Positions 15,756 through 24,039 of a DNA stretch of 64,000 nucleotides are shown here, piece by piece. Numbering within the stretch: the first letter of the stretch is position 1; each line of letters opens with the position of its first letter. Both the position numbers and the translations under genes were made by a program. Origin of the DNA: Nocardioides pocheonensis (GTDB lineage: Bacteria; Actinomycetota; Actinomycetes; Propionibacteriales; Nocardioidaceae); assembly GCF_003725535.1 (NCBI RefSeq), contig NZ_RJSF01000047.1, positions 203,972 to 267,971 of the forward strand, written 5' to 3'. The notes beneath the pieces are model-generated. The model saw nothing but the letters and a program-made list of their open reading frames with translations, was not told where the DNA came from and searched no databases.

Positions 15756-16961
15756 ATGGATTTCGCTCTTTCCCAGCAAGCCGAAAAGATCAGCGAGAAG
15801 ATGTGGGAGTTCATGTGCGAGCACGTGTTCCCCGCGGAACCCGTATGGGCGGCTTACCTGCGCGAGCACGGCGCACACACCCACCCCCCGGTGATGGAGG
15901 AGCTCAAGGCGGTGGCCAGACGTCGCGGGCTCTGGAACCTCTTCCTCCCGTCGCTGTCAGGGCTGTCCAATGTGGAGTATGCCGCCGTAGCCGAGATCTC
16001 CGGCTGGTCGCCGGTCATCGCTCCGGAGGCGATCAACTGCCAGGCGCCGGACACCGGCAACATGGAGACCCTCGAGCTCTTCGCCACTACCGAGCAGCGC
16101 AAACAGTGGCTCGAGCCGCTGCTCGCCGGCGAGATCCGCTCGGCGTTCGCGATGACCGAGCCCGACGTGGCCTCCTCTGATGCCACGAACATCACCACGC
16201 GGATTGCTCGCGACGGCGACGAATACGTGATCAACGGCCGCAAGTGGTGGATCACCGGAGTCGCTGACGAGCGCTGCCATCTGTTCATCGTGATGGGAAA
16301 GACCGACCCCAGCGCCGAGGCGCACCTCCAGCAGTCGATGATCCTGGTCCCCCGCGACACTGCCGGGGTGACCATCGAGAGACACCTGCCGATCTTCGGC
16401 TACCAGGACCAGCACGGCCACTCCGAGATCACGTTCCGCGACGTGCGGGTGCCGGCGAGGAACCTGCTGGCAAGCGAAGGAGACGGCTTCGTCATTTCCC
16501 AGGCTCGCCTCGGGCCCGGTCGTATCCACCACGCCATGCGTGCCATCGGGATGGCCGAGAGGGCGCTGGCCCTGATGGTCGACCGGGCCAAATCCCGGAT
16601 CGCGTTCGGCAAGCCCCTCGTCGACCAGGCGAACGTCCAGGACCTCATCGCCGAGTCACGCATCGACATCGACCAGGCTCGCCACCTCGTGTACAACGCC
16701 GCCTGGCTGATCGACCGACACGGCGCCAAGGGAGCACGTACCGAGATCGCCACCATCAAGGTCGCCGCCCCCGCCATGGCGTGCCGGGTTATCGACCGAG
16801 CGATCGAGGTCTTCGGCGCGGCCGGCGTATCCGACGACACGCCACTCGCCTACCTCTATGCGTGGGCTCGAGTGCTGCGAATCGTCGACGGACCGGACGC
16901 CGTCCACCGTCTGACCATCGCCCGCATGGAGCTGCGCAAGCAACCCCGGTACCTGGGCTGA
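15756..16961 (+). CDS. Acyl-CoA dehydrogenase (ACAD10/11-like)
   Basis: 401-residue FAD enzyme. Typical blocks are AFAMTEPDVASSDATN (flavin contact), YVINGRKWWITG, GHSEITFRDVRVP and the C-terminal FGAAGVSDDTPLAYLYAWAR. It should desaturate an acyl-CoA or, with the kinase upstream, process 4-hydroxyacyl-CoAs. Ribosome site GAAGGGA precedes ATG 15756. It forms a two-gene operon with the phosphotransferase. Confidence 0.9.
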   Translation: MDFALSQQAEKISEKMWEFMCEHVFPAEPVWAAYLREHGAHTHPPVMEELKAVARRRGLWNLFLPSLSGLSNVEYAAVAEISGWSPVIAPEAINCQAPDTGNMETLELFATTEQRKQWLEPLLAGEIRSAFAMTEPDVASSDATNITTRIARDGDEYVINGRKWWITGVADERCHLFIVMGKTDPSAEAHLQQSMILVPRDTAGVTIERHLPIFGYQDQHGHSEITFRDVRVPARNLLASEGDGFVISQARLGPGRIHHAMRAIGMAERALALMVDRAKSRIAFGKPLVDQANVQDLIAESRIDIDQARHLVYNAAWLIDRHGAKGARTEIATIKVAAPAMACRVIDRAIEVFGAAGVSDDTPLAYLYAWARVLRIVDGPDAVHRLTIARMELRKQPRYLG

Positions 16962-17123
16962 AGGAACCCACGCAACTTCGACGGGCTCTGTGAAAACTTT
17001 GCAGGCCCACGGCAGGGCGGGGGCAACCTGCTGGACGATCCCTCGAGACTCAGGGTGAACACCCGACGAACATGCTCGGCCATGGCGAGACGGCCTTCAC
17101 CTCGCCGACGGGTGACCCGTCCC

Positions 17124-17161
17124 CAATCTGCATTTGGTGCAGATTGCTTCATGCAATGCAT
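17124..17161. promoter_or_regulatory. Two palindromes upstream of the desaturase gene
   Basis: CAATCTGCA (17124-17132) and TGCAGATTG (17138-17146) form perfect nine-base arms around five bases. They are followed at once by ATGCA-A-TGCAT (17151-17161). They lie in the 507-base gap 16962-17468, about 310 bases before the desaturase start. Related TGCAT/GTGCAT elements occur between the TetR and HxlR genes at 19055-19079. Nothing else in the gap looks like a gene. Confidence 0.55.
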
Positions 17162-17468
17162 CTTTGTAGCATCGGTGCATGCTCCAGTCCGCTGTCAGCA
17201 GGTAGTGGAGTGTCAGGTCATCGAACCAGGTGATGGTGACGCGTACACGATCCGGAAGAGGAGTTCGGCGTCGCCGCTGATCGCAACATCACTGTGGCGC
17301 CACGCAGATTCTGCGTCGCCAACGAGGACCCGTCGCGGCCGGGCGCCCTTGTCTCGGCCGCGACGGGACCTGCCCGACGAAGCCAGTCCCCGGTGTTGGT
17401 CGGGCCGCTACCGGCCCATCACGACCCGTGTTACCAACCCGCGGCATCTCCAAGAACAGGAATCTGAA

Positions 17469-18431
17469 ATGAACAGCATCAGCCCGGACAGTGAGCGGCA
17501 CCTTCTGGAGGAACTCGAGCCCGTGGTAGCGACGAACCTCGACCGCCATCTCGACGTTGCACAGGAGTGGCATCCCCACGACTACATTCCCTGGAGCCGC
17601 GGACGCGACTTTGCCTTCCTAGGCGGCGAGGACTACGACCCCGAACAGTCGGACCTCACCGAGACGGCAAAGGCGGCGATGCTGACGAACCTGCTCACCG
17701 AGGACAACCTCCCCTCTTACCACCGGGAGATCGCAACCCGCTTCGGTCGTGACAGTGCCTGGGGCACATGGGTCGGACGTTGGACGGCAGAGGAGCATCG
17801 ACACGGCATCGCGTTACGGGACTATCTCGTCGTGACGCGCGGAGTCGACCCTGTCGAGCTCGAACGGGCCCGGATGGATCACATGACGGCCGGCTACGAC
17901 TCCGGCGACAAGACACCACTGGAAACGGTCGCGTACGTCTCTTTCCAGGAACTCGCGACCCGCGTCTCGCACCGCAACACCGGCAAGGTCACAGGTGACC
18001 CACTTGCAGACACGTTGCTCGCCCGGATCGCGAAGGACGAGAACCTCCACATGATCTTCTACCGGAACATCGTGGCCGCAGCTCTCGACATTGCACCCGA
18101 AGAGACGATGCGCGCGATTGCAGACGAAGTGATCGGCTTTGAAATGCCTGGCGCAACGATGGCTGGCTTCCGCCGCAACTCTGTGATCATCGCGAGGGCC
18201 GGCATCTACGACCTTCGGCTTCACCACGACGAGGTGATCATGCCTGTGCTGCGATACTGGGACGTCTTCGAGCGGACCGGACTCGGTCCTGGCGGAGAGC
18301 AGGCGCGCGAAGAGCTGGGTAGCTTTCTAGAAGTCCTCGACGCCCAGGCCACTGCGTTCGTGGATCGCCGAGCCGAGATCGGCGACCGGTTCGCACAACG
18401 CTCGGAACAGCCGGGAGTCATCGTTGCGTGA
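17469..18431 (+). CDS. Acyl-ACP desaturase (DesA-like, diiron)
   Basis: 320 residues with the ferritin-like diiron signatures EEHRHG (108-113) and DENLHM (190-195) plus the early TEDNLPSYH helix. This places it with actinobacterial DesA1/DesA2 and plant stearoyl-ACP desaturases. It should introduce a double bond into an acyl-ACP chain using O2 and reduced ferredoxin. ATG 17469 is chosen; the in-frame extension upstream is Arg/Pro-rich and carries the palindromes above. It is convergent with the TetR gene, with one base between stops. Confidence 0.9.
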   Translation: MNSISPDSERHLLEELEPVVATNLDRHLDVAQEWHPHDYIPWSRGRDFAFLGGEDYDPEQSDLTETAKAAMLTNLLTEDNLPSYHREIATRFGRDSAWGTWVGRWTAEEHRHGIALRDYLVVTRGVDPVELERARMDHMTAGYDSGDKTPLETVAYVSFQELATRVSHRNTGKVTGDPLADTLLARIAKDENLHMIFYRNIVAAALDIAPEETMRAIADEVIGFEMPGATMAGFRRNSVIIARAGIYDLRLHHDEVIMPVLRYWDVFERTGLGPGGEQAREELGSFLEVLDAQATAFVDRRAEIGDRFAQRSEQPGVIVA

Positions 18432-18432
18432 G

Positions 18433-19017
18433 TCAACCACGAACGGCTTGCACGGCTCTGTCGTAGAGATCGAAGACGTCGCCCTTTCCGCGCAGCCGAG
18501 CCCACTCCTCGTTCGCGGTCTGGAGACAGGTGATCGCCGCAGCCGCGATCGCGCGTGCTTCGAGGCTGCGGTGCGCGGACTTCGGCAGTCGCGGCTCGAT
18601 CAGAGGAGCAAGTAGGTTCTGCCATCGCGCCTGCTTCTCCGCATGGCCGGCGCGCAGGGACTCGTTGCCGTCCCCGAAGAGGAGCGTCACCATGTCGATC
18701 CGACGCTCCACCGCGACGTCAATCTCGTCGAGAACCTGGAACGCTGCGCGCAGAGAGTCCCAGACGTCCTCGTCGGTCGGCCGCTCGGCGAAGCGTGCGG
18801 CGATGAGCTCGCCCTGTTCGGACAGGCTGCCGAGCGCGAGGTCCTCCTTGCTGCGGAAGTAGTTGAACAAGGTCCGCCGAGACACGCCGGCAGCGGCAGC
18901 AATGTCATCGATCGTTGTGTTGTCGAACCCCTTTTCAGCGAACAAGTCGAGAGCGGTCCTGGCGAGCAGGGACCGCACCACCGCGCGGGTCTGTTCACGA
19001 AGAGAGGTTTGTGCCAT
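18433..19017 (-). CDS. TetR-family regulator next to desaturase
   Basis: 194 residues. The TetR N-terminal domain is clear ([20 protein letters not shown], then [15 protein letters not shown]). It is convergent with the desaturase and divergent from an HxlR gene. The gap to HxlR carries ATGCAC/GTGCAT arms. Regulation of the desaturase in response to an acyl-CoA is a reasonable guess, given the desaturase/TetR pairing known from fatty-acid desaturation systems, but the ligand is not deducible here. Confidence 0.85.
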   Translation of the reverse strand: MAQTSLREQTRAVVRSLLARTALDLFAEKGFDNTTIDDIAAAAGVSRRTLFNYFRSKEDLALGSLSEQGELIAARFAERPTDEDVWDSLRAAFQVLDEIDVAVERRIDMVTLLFGDGNESLRAGHAEKQARWQNLLAPLIEPRLPKSAHRSLEARAIAAAAITCLQTANEEWARLRGKGDVFDLYDRAVQAVRG

Positions 19018-19054
19018 CCGCTGAGATTACAGCCCCTGCCCATGATGTACGAAC

Positions 19055-19079
19055 ATGCACTGTAGGCATCTTCGTGCAT
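19055..19079. promoter_or_regulatory. Inverted repeat between TetR and HxlR genes
   Basis: ATGCAC (19055-19060) and GTGCAT (19074-19079) are inverted around 13 bases in the 75-base divergent gap. This is a candidate operator for one or both flanking regulators. The TGCAT core recurs upstream of the desaturase (17151-17161). Confidence 0.45.
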
Positions 19080-19092
19080 ATAGTGTTCCGCC

Positions 19093-19449
19093 ATGGCACA
19101 GAAGAGGTACGGTGTCGATTGCGCGACGGCCGCGGGTCTTGATCTCGTCGGCGACCGATGGACGTTGCTTATCCTGCGCGAGTTGTCGTTTGGCGAGCAG
19201 CGGTTCACCGACCTTCAAAAGGCGTTGCCCGGCATCGCCTCGAATCTGCTGGCAGAACGGTTGCGGGACCTTTCGCGACGCCGCCTCATCGAGCAGCGTG
19301 AGCTGCAAGTTCCGGCGGCTCGCATGGTGTATGCACTTACCCCCGATGGCGAACGTGTTCGACCGGTACTGACCGCCTTGGAAAGGTTCGGCATGCCGTA
19401 CTTCAGGAAAGCTCCCCGAAGGCAAGGCGTGTCCGAGATGGGGCGATGA
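19093..19449 (+). CDS. HxlR-family winged-helix regulator
   Basis: 118 residues, the usual size. The family hallmarks are DLVGDRWTLLILREL (helix 1-2) and GIASNLLAERLRDLSRRRLI (recognition helix and wing). HxlR proteins are small dimeric regulators that answer to aldehydes, quinones or redox stress. It is divergent from the TetR gene at 19017 and shares its short control region. Confidence 0.9.
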   Translation: MAQKRYGVDCATAAGLDLVGDRWTLLILRELSFGEQRFTDLQKALPGIASNLLAERLRDLSRRRLIEQRELQVPAARMVYALTPDGERVRPVLTALERFGMPYFRKAPRRQGVSEMGR

Positions 19450-19458
19450 GGAGATCAT

Positions 19459-20097
19459 CCTCGGGTCGAAGCGATCGCGGCGGCGATGGAGCGGCCGTCA
19501 CGTTGAGGCGCGTCTCCGAGGCCGACCGCGACGTGATTCATCAGCGACGCGAAGACCTCGGTGACCGGGTCCGCAAACTGAGAGCCAGTAGCCGGCCAGT
19601 TCGAGGGTCGTGAACGCATGGACGAGGCCCAGACCTCGGCCGCGACTCGTTCGAGATCCTGACAGCGGAAACGCTTGCCACGGATTGCTCGCTGCGCGTT
19701 CTCCACGAACGGGCCGGTAGGCGTCGTCCAGCGCATTGGCCGCCTCTGCTCGCGGCGTACGGCGCTGTCGTGCGATCTGGCGGTAGCCACCGGGTGTTGA
19801 GAGACCGAACATGAGGTCGAACAGATGCGGATTCTGCCTCGTGGTACGCGAGCGCGTGTCGGGCCATGTCTGCGACGGGGGTCCGCAGAGAGCTCGAATC
19901 CGGCGACGCAAATCGCCAGCCTTTCAAACCCCTCTTCAACTGCGGCCCCGACCAGCTGCGGGCATCCCGCCGAAACGGCCCTACACCACTTAGGAGACCC
20001 CGACCGTCGCGGCGACCCGCCGTACTTGCAAGGCCTGCGGGCCTTCTTCGGCAAGCAGCTGGATCGTTGCGTTCACCATGCGCTGACGCACCTCCGA
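19459..20097 (-). pseudogene. Decayed TetR gene, paralogue of the 11-12 kb pair
   Basis: Read on the minus strand, a TetR start is visible (RQRMVNATIQLLAEEGPQAL, then VAATVGVS) and ends in a stop at about 19990. The rest of the same protein continues in other frames: GCPQLVGAAVEEGFERLA in one, NPHLFDLMFGLSTPGGYR and later LVHAFTTLELAGYW in another. These match NPHLYDLMFGLSARGNYR and HGFITLELGG of the intact regulators. Several frameshifts and stops break it. Its 5' end is joined in frame to a truncated hydrolase. Confidence 0.8.
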
Positions 20098-20571
20098 CTG
20101 TCGGAGGAGGCTCTGTGGGCTGGCCACGCGCAACGACGCGAGTCCGTCGGTAAAGGGACACTGGCTGATCACAGCCGCGACCCCGCCGTCATGAGCGGCC
20201 ACTTCGATCACGTGGCCGCCGCCGAAGGAGGTGCCCCACACGGCAATCCGGGTGGGGTCGATCTCCTCAATGGTGCGGGCGTAAGCGAGCGCCGCGATCC
20301 AGTCACCGAGCTGGTGGTCGACATCGATCAACCGGCGCGGCATGCCCTCGCTGTCTCCGAAGTGCCGATAGGTGAAGACGAGCACGGCCATGCCCGCCAA
20401 TGCAAAGGCGCGGGCGTACGGTTCGAGGCCCATTTCACGAGTTCCGCCGAGCCCGTGGCCCATGACCACCAACGGCGGCCGCTCGGTGTTGGTCAGGAAC
20501 AGCCAGGCCTTGCATTCTTCCCCGTCAGACGAGAACGCGACGTCTCGCCTCGTGGGTTCGCGCGGCGCCAT
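20098..20571 (-). pseudogene. Truncated alpha/beta hydrolase, fused to the decayed TetR gene
   Basis: The N-terminal half of an alpha/beta hydrolase from ATG 20571: VVMGHGLGGTREMGLE, LVFTYRHFGDSEG, nucleophile WGTSFGGGHV and ISQCPFTDGLAS. It follows the intact hydrolase at 9600-10580 closely, then breaks off at about the position of ISQCPFTDG. The Asp and His of the triad are missing. The frame runs straight into the TetR start, so a deletion removed the hydrolase 3' half and the original junction. It is unlikely to be an active enzyme. Confidence 0.8.
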
Positions 20572-20587
20572 GATTGACACCGTGTGT

Positions 20588-20598
20588 AACCTCGTTAT
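20588..20598. promoter_or_regulatory. Operator-like AACCTCGTTAT element
   Basis: AACCTCGTTAT lies in the 73-base divergent gap between the hydrolase remnant and the enoyl-CoA hydratase gene. It resembles the repeated AACTTCGTTA at 10840-10861, upstream of the paralogous hydrolase. It may be a surviving site for regulators of that paralogue group. Confidence 0.4.
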
Positions 20599-20644
20599 TC
20601 TCGTCAATGATTGTTATGCGCGACCCGAAGGCGAGGAGAGCGAG

Positions 20645-21637
20645 ATGACCGAGCCGGGGAAGCATTGGACCGGGATTGACGTGGATCAACGCGGACGAGT
20701 GCTCCTGGCCCGGATCGACGGCGGACCGCGGGCAGAGTTCAGCCGCGAAATAGCGGCAGATCTGAGTGAGCTCGTGACCCGCGCGACCGAAGACGAAGGC
20801 GTCGGTGCAGTCGTGCTCACCGGGACGCACCCGACGCGGTTCATCGGCCACGCGGAGGTCGGGTGGCTCAAGGAGCTGGGCGCGGCCAGCCCTCCTATCG
20901 GACGACGTGCCGCCTCTGTGGTCTTGCGCGCTGCAGGCGCCGGGCGCCGCACACCCGGCGTGCGGCACATCATCGAACGATCCCGGCTCGGCGACGCGGT
21001 GGGCTACCTCTCCTTCCACGACACCATGCTGCAGATGAACACCAGCGGTGCAGCGTTCGTTGCCGCGCTCAATGGCTCGGCGCTCGGGGCTGGTTCGGAG
21101 TTGGCGCTGGCATGTGACTACCGGTTCATGGCGGACGGCGATCACGTCATCGGCCAGCCCGAGATTCTGCTCGGCTTCCCCCCGGGCGGCGGTGGAACCC
21201 AACGCCTGTCCCGGCTAGTAGGGACCCACCGAGCAATGACCATGATGCTCGAGGGCGCGGGCCTCGACCCCCAATCCGCGGCACAGATCGGGTACATCGA
21301 CGAGGTCGTCGATCCCGACAGCCTGATCGAGCGCGCGGTCGCCCATGCCGATCGGCTCGCGCGGCGCGTCAAGGATGCCGTCGCGGCGGTCAAGCGCTCG
21401 GCCTACCTCGGAGGCTCCCAGACCCTCGAGCGTGGCCTGCACCTCGAACGCGCAGAGTTCCTTTCGAGCATCGGCCAGCCTGGAGCACAGCAGGCCATGG
21501 CCGCCTACATCGAGCAGACCGCCGTGCTCGACGACCTACCGGCCTACGACAAGGACACCTTCGCGCGGATGCGGGCCGACGGCACGTCTGGTCTAGGAAG
21601 CGACATCGCCGGAACCAACGCCTCGCCCCCGACTTAG
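20645..21637 (+). CDS. Enoyl-CoA hydratase/isomerase family protein
   Basis: 330 residues, longer than the usual 260 or so. The crotonase core is present: ALNGSALGAGSELALACDYRFMA (oxyanion hole) and EILLGFPPGGGGTQRLSRLVG (active-site Glu region). An insertion around residues 95-130 (RRTPGVRHIIERSR...) and a longer C-terminus account for the extra length. It should hydrate or isomerise an enoyl-CoA. Start ATG 20645 follows GAGGAGAGCGAG. It is followed 49 bases later by an SRPBCC gene. Confidence 0.85.
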   Translation: MTEPGKHWTGIDVDQRGRVLLARIDGGPRAEFSREIAADLSELVTRATEDEGVGAVVLTGTHPTRFIGHAEVGWLKELGAASPPIGRRAASVVLRAAGAGRRTPGVRHIIERSRLGDAVGYLSFHDTMLQMNTSGAAFVAALNGSALGAGSELALACDYRFMADGDHVIGQPEILLGFPPGGGGTQRLSRLVGTHRAMTMMLEGAGLDPQSAAQIGYIDEVVDPDSLIERAVAHADRLARRVKDAVAAVKRSAYLGGSQTLERGLHLERAEFLSSIGQPGAQQAMAAYIEQTAVLDDLPAYDKDTFARMRADGTSGLGSDIAGTNASPPT

Positions 21638-21686
21638 GAGGCCGGCATCCCTGCCCCTCAGCGCCGAACAGGAAAGACCACCTTCC

Positions 21687-22139
21687 ATGTCCCGACACAT
21701 CCGGGTGACCCGAACCATCCCGGCCCCGGTCGCTGAGGTCTTCGCCATGTTTGCAGACTCCGACCGGTTGAGCATGCTGCCCGGCGTTCGCGTCACCGTC
21801 CTCGAGCCGGGCCGCGAGTTCCGAGACGGGGTGGGCTTGCGCCGGCGGCTCGATCTGGGAGGAGGTGTGTTCCTGGTCGAGGAGGTGGTCGGTCTCGAAC
21901 CGCCTCGCCTCTTCAGCTACCGCATTCGGGAAAGCCGTCCCGCATTCCGCCATGAGCAAGGCGACATCTCCTTTACCGAGCGCGGGTCCGGCACCTTGGT
22001 GGACTGGACGTCGACCTTGAGCACCCCGGCCGGACCGTTCACCCCCCTTGTCGAGGTTGGCGCGTCCCTCCTCGCGCGCACAGGATTCAGCGTTGTGCTC
22101 ACACGGATCGCGCGAACGCTCAGCCTGCGCGGGAAATGA
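21687..22139 (+). CDS. SRPBCC-family protein
   Basis: 150 residues with the START/Bet-v1-like pattern: HIRVTRTIPAPVAEVFAMFADSDRL at the start, then PGRE, a central beta region and a long C-terminal helix ending in RIARTLSLRG. Such proteins bind hydrophobic ligands or act as cyclases or carriers. It sits downstream of the enoyl-CoA hydratase and may handle a lipophilic intermediate. Function is not determined. Confidence 0.75.
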   Translation: MSRHIRVTRTIPAPVAEVFAMFADSDRLSMLPGVRVTVLEPGREFRDGVGLRRRLDLGGGVFLVEEVVGLEPPRLFSYRIRESRPAFRHEQGDISFTERGSGTLVDWTSTLSTPAGPFTPLVEVGASLLARTGFSVVLTRIARTLSLRGK

Positions 22140-22409
22140 CGCACAGTCTCGACGACAGTCGTCGGGTCTCACGGCGACGCCCGGCCCGAGGGAGCGCTCC
22201 TGAACCACGACCGCGTACGAGTTCCTGCTCATAGTCACCAGGATCGCGCGTTCTTGATAGCGGCGTGGCGGTACGGCGCGGCCGGCGGGAACGCGCCGAA
22301 CTGAGGCCGTCGCCGCGGTCGGGGATCGCGACGAGTTGGCGGCGCACCATGCGTGCGTCACTCCGGCCATTACCGCGGTGCCATGGGTGCCGGCGCCCCC
22401 TTCAGGCCC

Positions 22410-22447
22410 TTGACTACGGCCAAGCTATTACATTAACGTTCGTTCAA
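22410..22447 (+). promoter_or_regulatory. Promoter with shared motif, site a
   Basis: TTGACT (-35, 22410-22415) is followed at about 16-17 bases by ATTAAC/TTAACG (-10 region). The motif TTAACGTTCGTTCAA (22433-22447) overlaps the -10. It is one of eight related motifs at promoters in the window. It leaves a leader of about 180 bases before the Tat-exported hydrolase gene; the gap 22140-22622 holds no gene. Confidence 0.55.
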
Positions 22448-22622
22448 CCGCGAATACTCCGTGTCATGCCCCACAAACAGCGCTTGATCCGCCGTAAGGA
22501 AATGGGCAGCGCGCGTTCGGCCGCCACGCCTAACAACATCCGAGATCGCTCCGAAGGTTCGCCGCCGCATGTCGGCGGGCGCCTCACTCGGCGATGTCAG
22601 CAACTTCGAAGGAACTGATCGA

Positions 22623-23702
22623 ATGAAGATTCCTACCGCCGTCGCAAGACCAGACCTTCCTACTTGCGACATGGGCCTCAACGAGGATGCTTCGCCTCAG
22701 GCACCCCTCAGCGGATTCTCACGTAGGACTCTGATCGGTGCTGGAATGGCAACGGCGGCGTTCGTCGCCCTCGATCGGGCAACTCCCGCCATGGCCACCG
22801 GCTCGCAGGGCGGTGGCGGGGATCGGCTGATCTTCCTCGGGACCATGGGCGGCCCGGTGATCAATACCAAGAGAGCGCAGACAGCCACCGTACTCGCGGT
22901 CGGCGGATCCCAATACCTGATCGACTGTGGCTACGCGGTTGGACGGCAGATGGCCGCGGCAGGTCTTGGCATGCAGCAGATCTCCGACATCTTCATTACC
23001 CATCACCACTCCGACCACGTAGCAGACCTTCCTGGCCTTCTACTGCTTACCTGGTACGGCGCGGGCCGCACCGGCACCCACGTGTGGGGTCCGCCGCCCG
23101 TCGAGCGCATGATTGGCCTCATCCCTGAACTGTTCTCCGTCGACGTCGAGTCACGCGTGGAGGAGGGGATGGACATCCCGTTCGACGAGTCGGTAACTTC
23201 CCACGGCTTCACGCTGCCGGCCGTAGGGACGGTTCGCGTGATGGAAGATGACAATGTCACGGTTGACGCCGTCCGCGTGCCTCATGGTGACGACATTCAT
23301 GACGCGTATGCCTACCGGTTCGACATCAAGAGCACAGGCCGCTCCGTCGTCTTCTCGGGCGACTGTCGAGCTAACGAGAACTTGATTGCTCTGGCCGACG
23401 GGGCCGACTTCCTAGTGCACGAGATCATGTCGGTGCCCGGCGCCGAGGCACTCATCCAGACTGTGCCGCCAGGACCGGCCCGCGACGCATTTCGTGAGCA
23501 CCTCTTCACTTCCCATACGACGGCCCAGGGCCTCGTTCACGCAGCGAAGGCAGCGCAGGTCAAGGCGATCGTTCTCTACCACTATGTGCCCGGATTCATG
23601 CCTACCGGCGACTTCGTGGCTGAGGTCCGGGTCGAGGCAACCAAGCAGGGCTACCAGGGGCGAGTCATCGGAACGAGCGACCTCACAGAGGTGGGCGTCT
23701 GA
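22623..23702 (+). CDS. Tat-exported MBL-fold metallo-hydrolase
   Basis: 359 residues. The twin-arginine signal is SRRTLIGAG (33-41) followed by a hydrophobic stretch and an AMA-type cleavage site at about 56-58. The metal motif is THHHSDHVADLPG (HHHSDH at 127-132), with VFSGDCRANENL and LYHYVPG later; this is the RNase Z/arylsulfatase-like branch. It should act outside the membrane on an ester, lactone or sulfate. ATG 22623 follows GAAGGAA. It stands alone behind promoter site a. Confidence 0.85.
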   Translation: MKIPTAVARPDLPTCDMGLNEDASPQAPLSGFSRRTLIGAGMATAAFVALDRATPAMATGSQGGGGDRLIFLGTMGGPVINTKRAQTATVLAVGGSQYLIDCGYAVGRQMAAAGLGMQQISDIFITHHHSDHVADLPGLLLLTWYGAGRTGTHVWGPPPVERMIGLIPELFSVDVESRVEEGMDIPFDESVTSHGFTLPAVGTVRVMEDDNVTVDAVRVPHGDDIHDAYAYRFDIKSTGRSVVFSGDCRANENLIALADGADFLVHEIMSVPGAEALIQTVPPGPARDAFREHLFTSHTTAQGLVHAAKAAQVKAIVLYHYVPGFMPTGDFVAEVRVEATKQGYQGRVIGTSDLTEVGV

Positions 23703-24039
23703 GGTCTGCGCCCATTTTCACCGAAGCGGGCGAGTTTTCGGCTGCGCCGGGAGCCTGAAGACCCCCGCGTCCGCTCGGAGCGCACTCTTTCGCTTCGCAG
23801 GGGCCTGGATTGTCGCCTGATGGCGTGGACCGGTGGCTCTTCGAATGTGCAGCGCGACCTTTGCGCGACGCGCGGGCGCGCACTAGTTGCCGCCTGACCG
23901 TGTGCACGTTCGCGGTTCACTGGCTCAACCAGAAATTCGCCGCCGGCGTGATGCGGAGTTTCGACGTCGCCAATGCGGAGGCGACATCGGCTAGTAGGTG
24001 ACAGCCCGTTCCCCGCATGACAACTCCGGCAAGCCGCTT
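23703..24039. other. Convergent intergenic stretch
   Basis: 337 bases between two converging genes. I see no supported coding frame. GC-rich self-complementary runs (for example GCGCGACG...CGCGCGG near 23855-23880) could act as weak terminators, but none is followed by a T-run. Confidence 0.4.

Noticed and set aside
17055-17468. N-terminal extension of the desaturase by about 138 residues
   Set aside because: The extension is Arg/Pro-rich, spans the palindromes at 17124-17161 and is absent from the family, which starts near ATG 17469.
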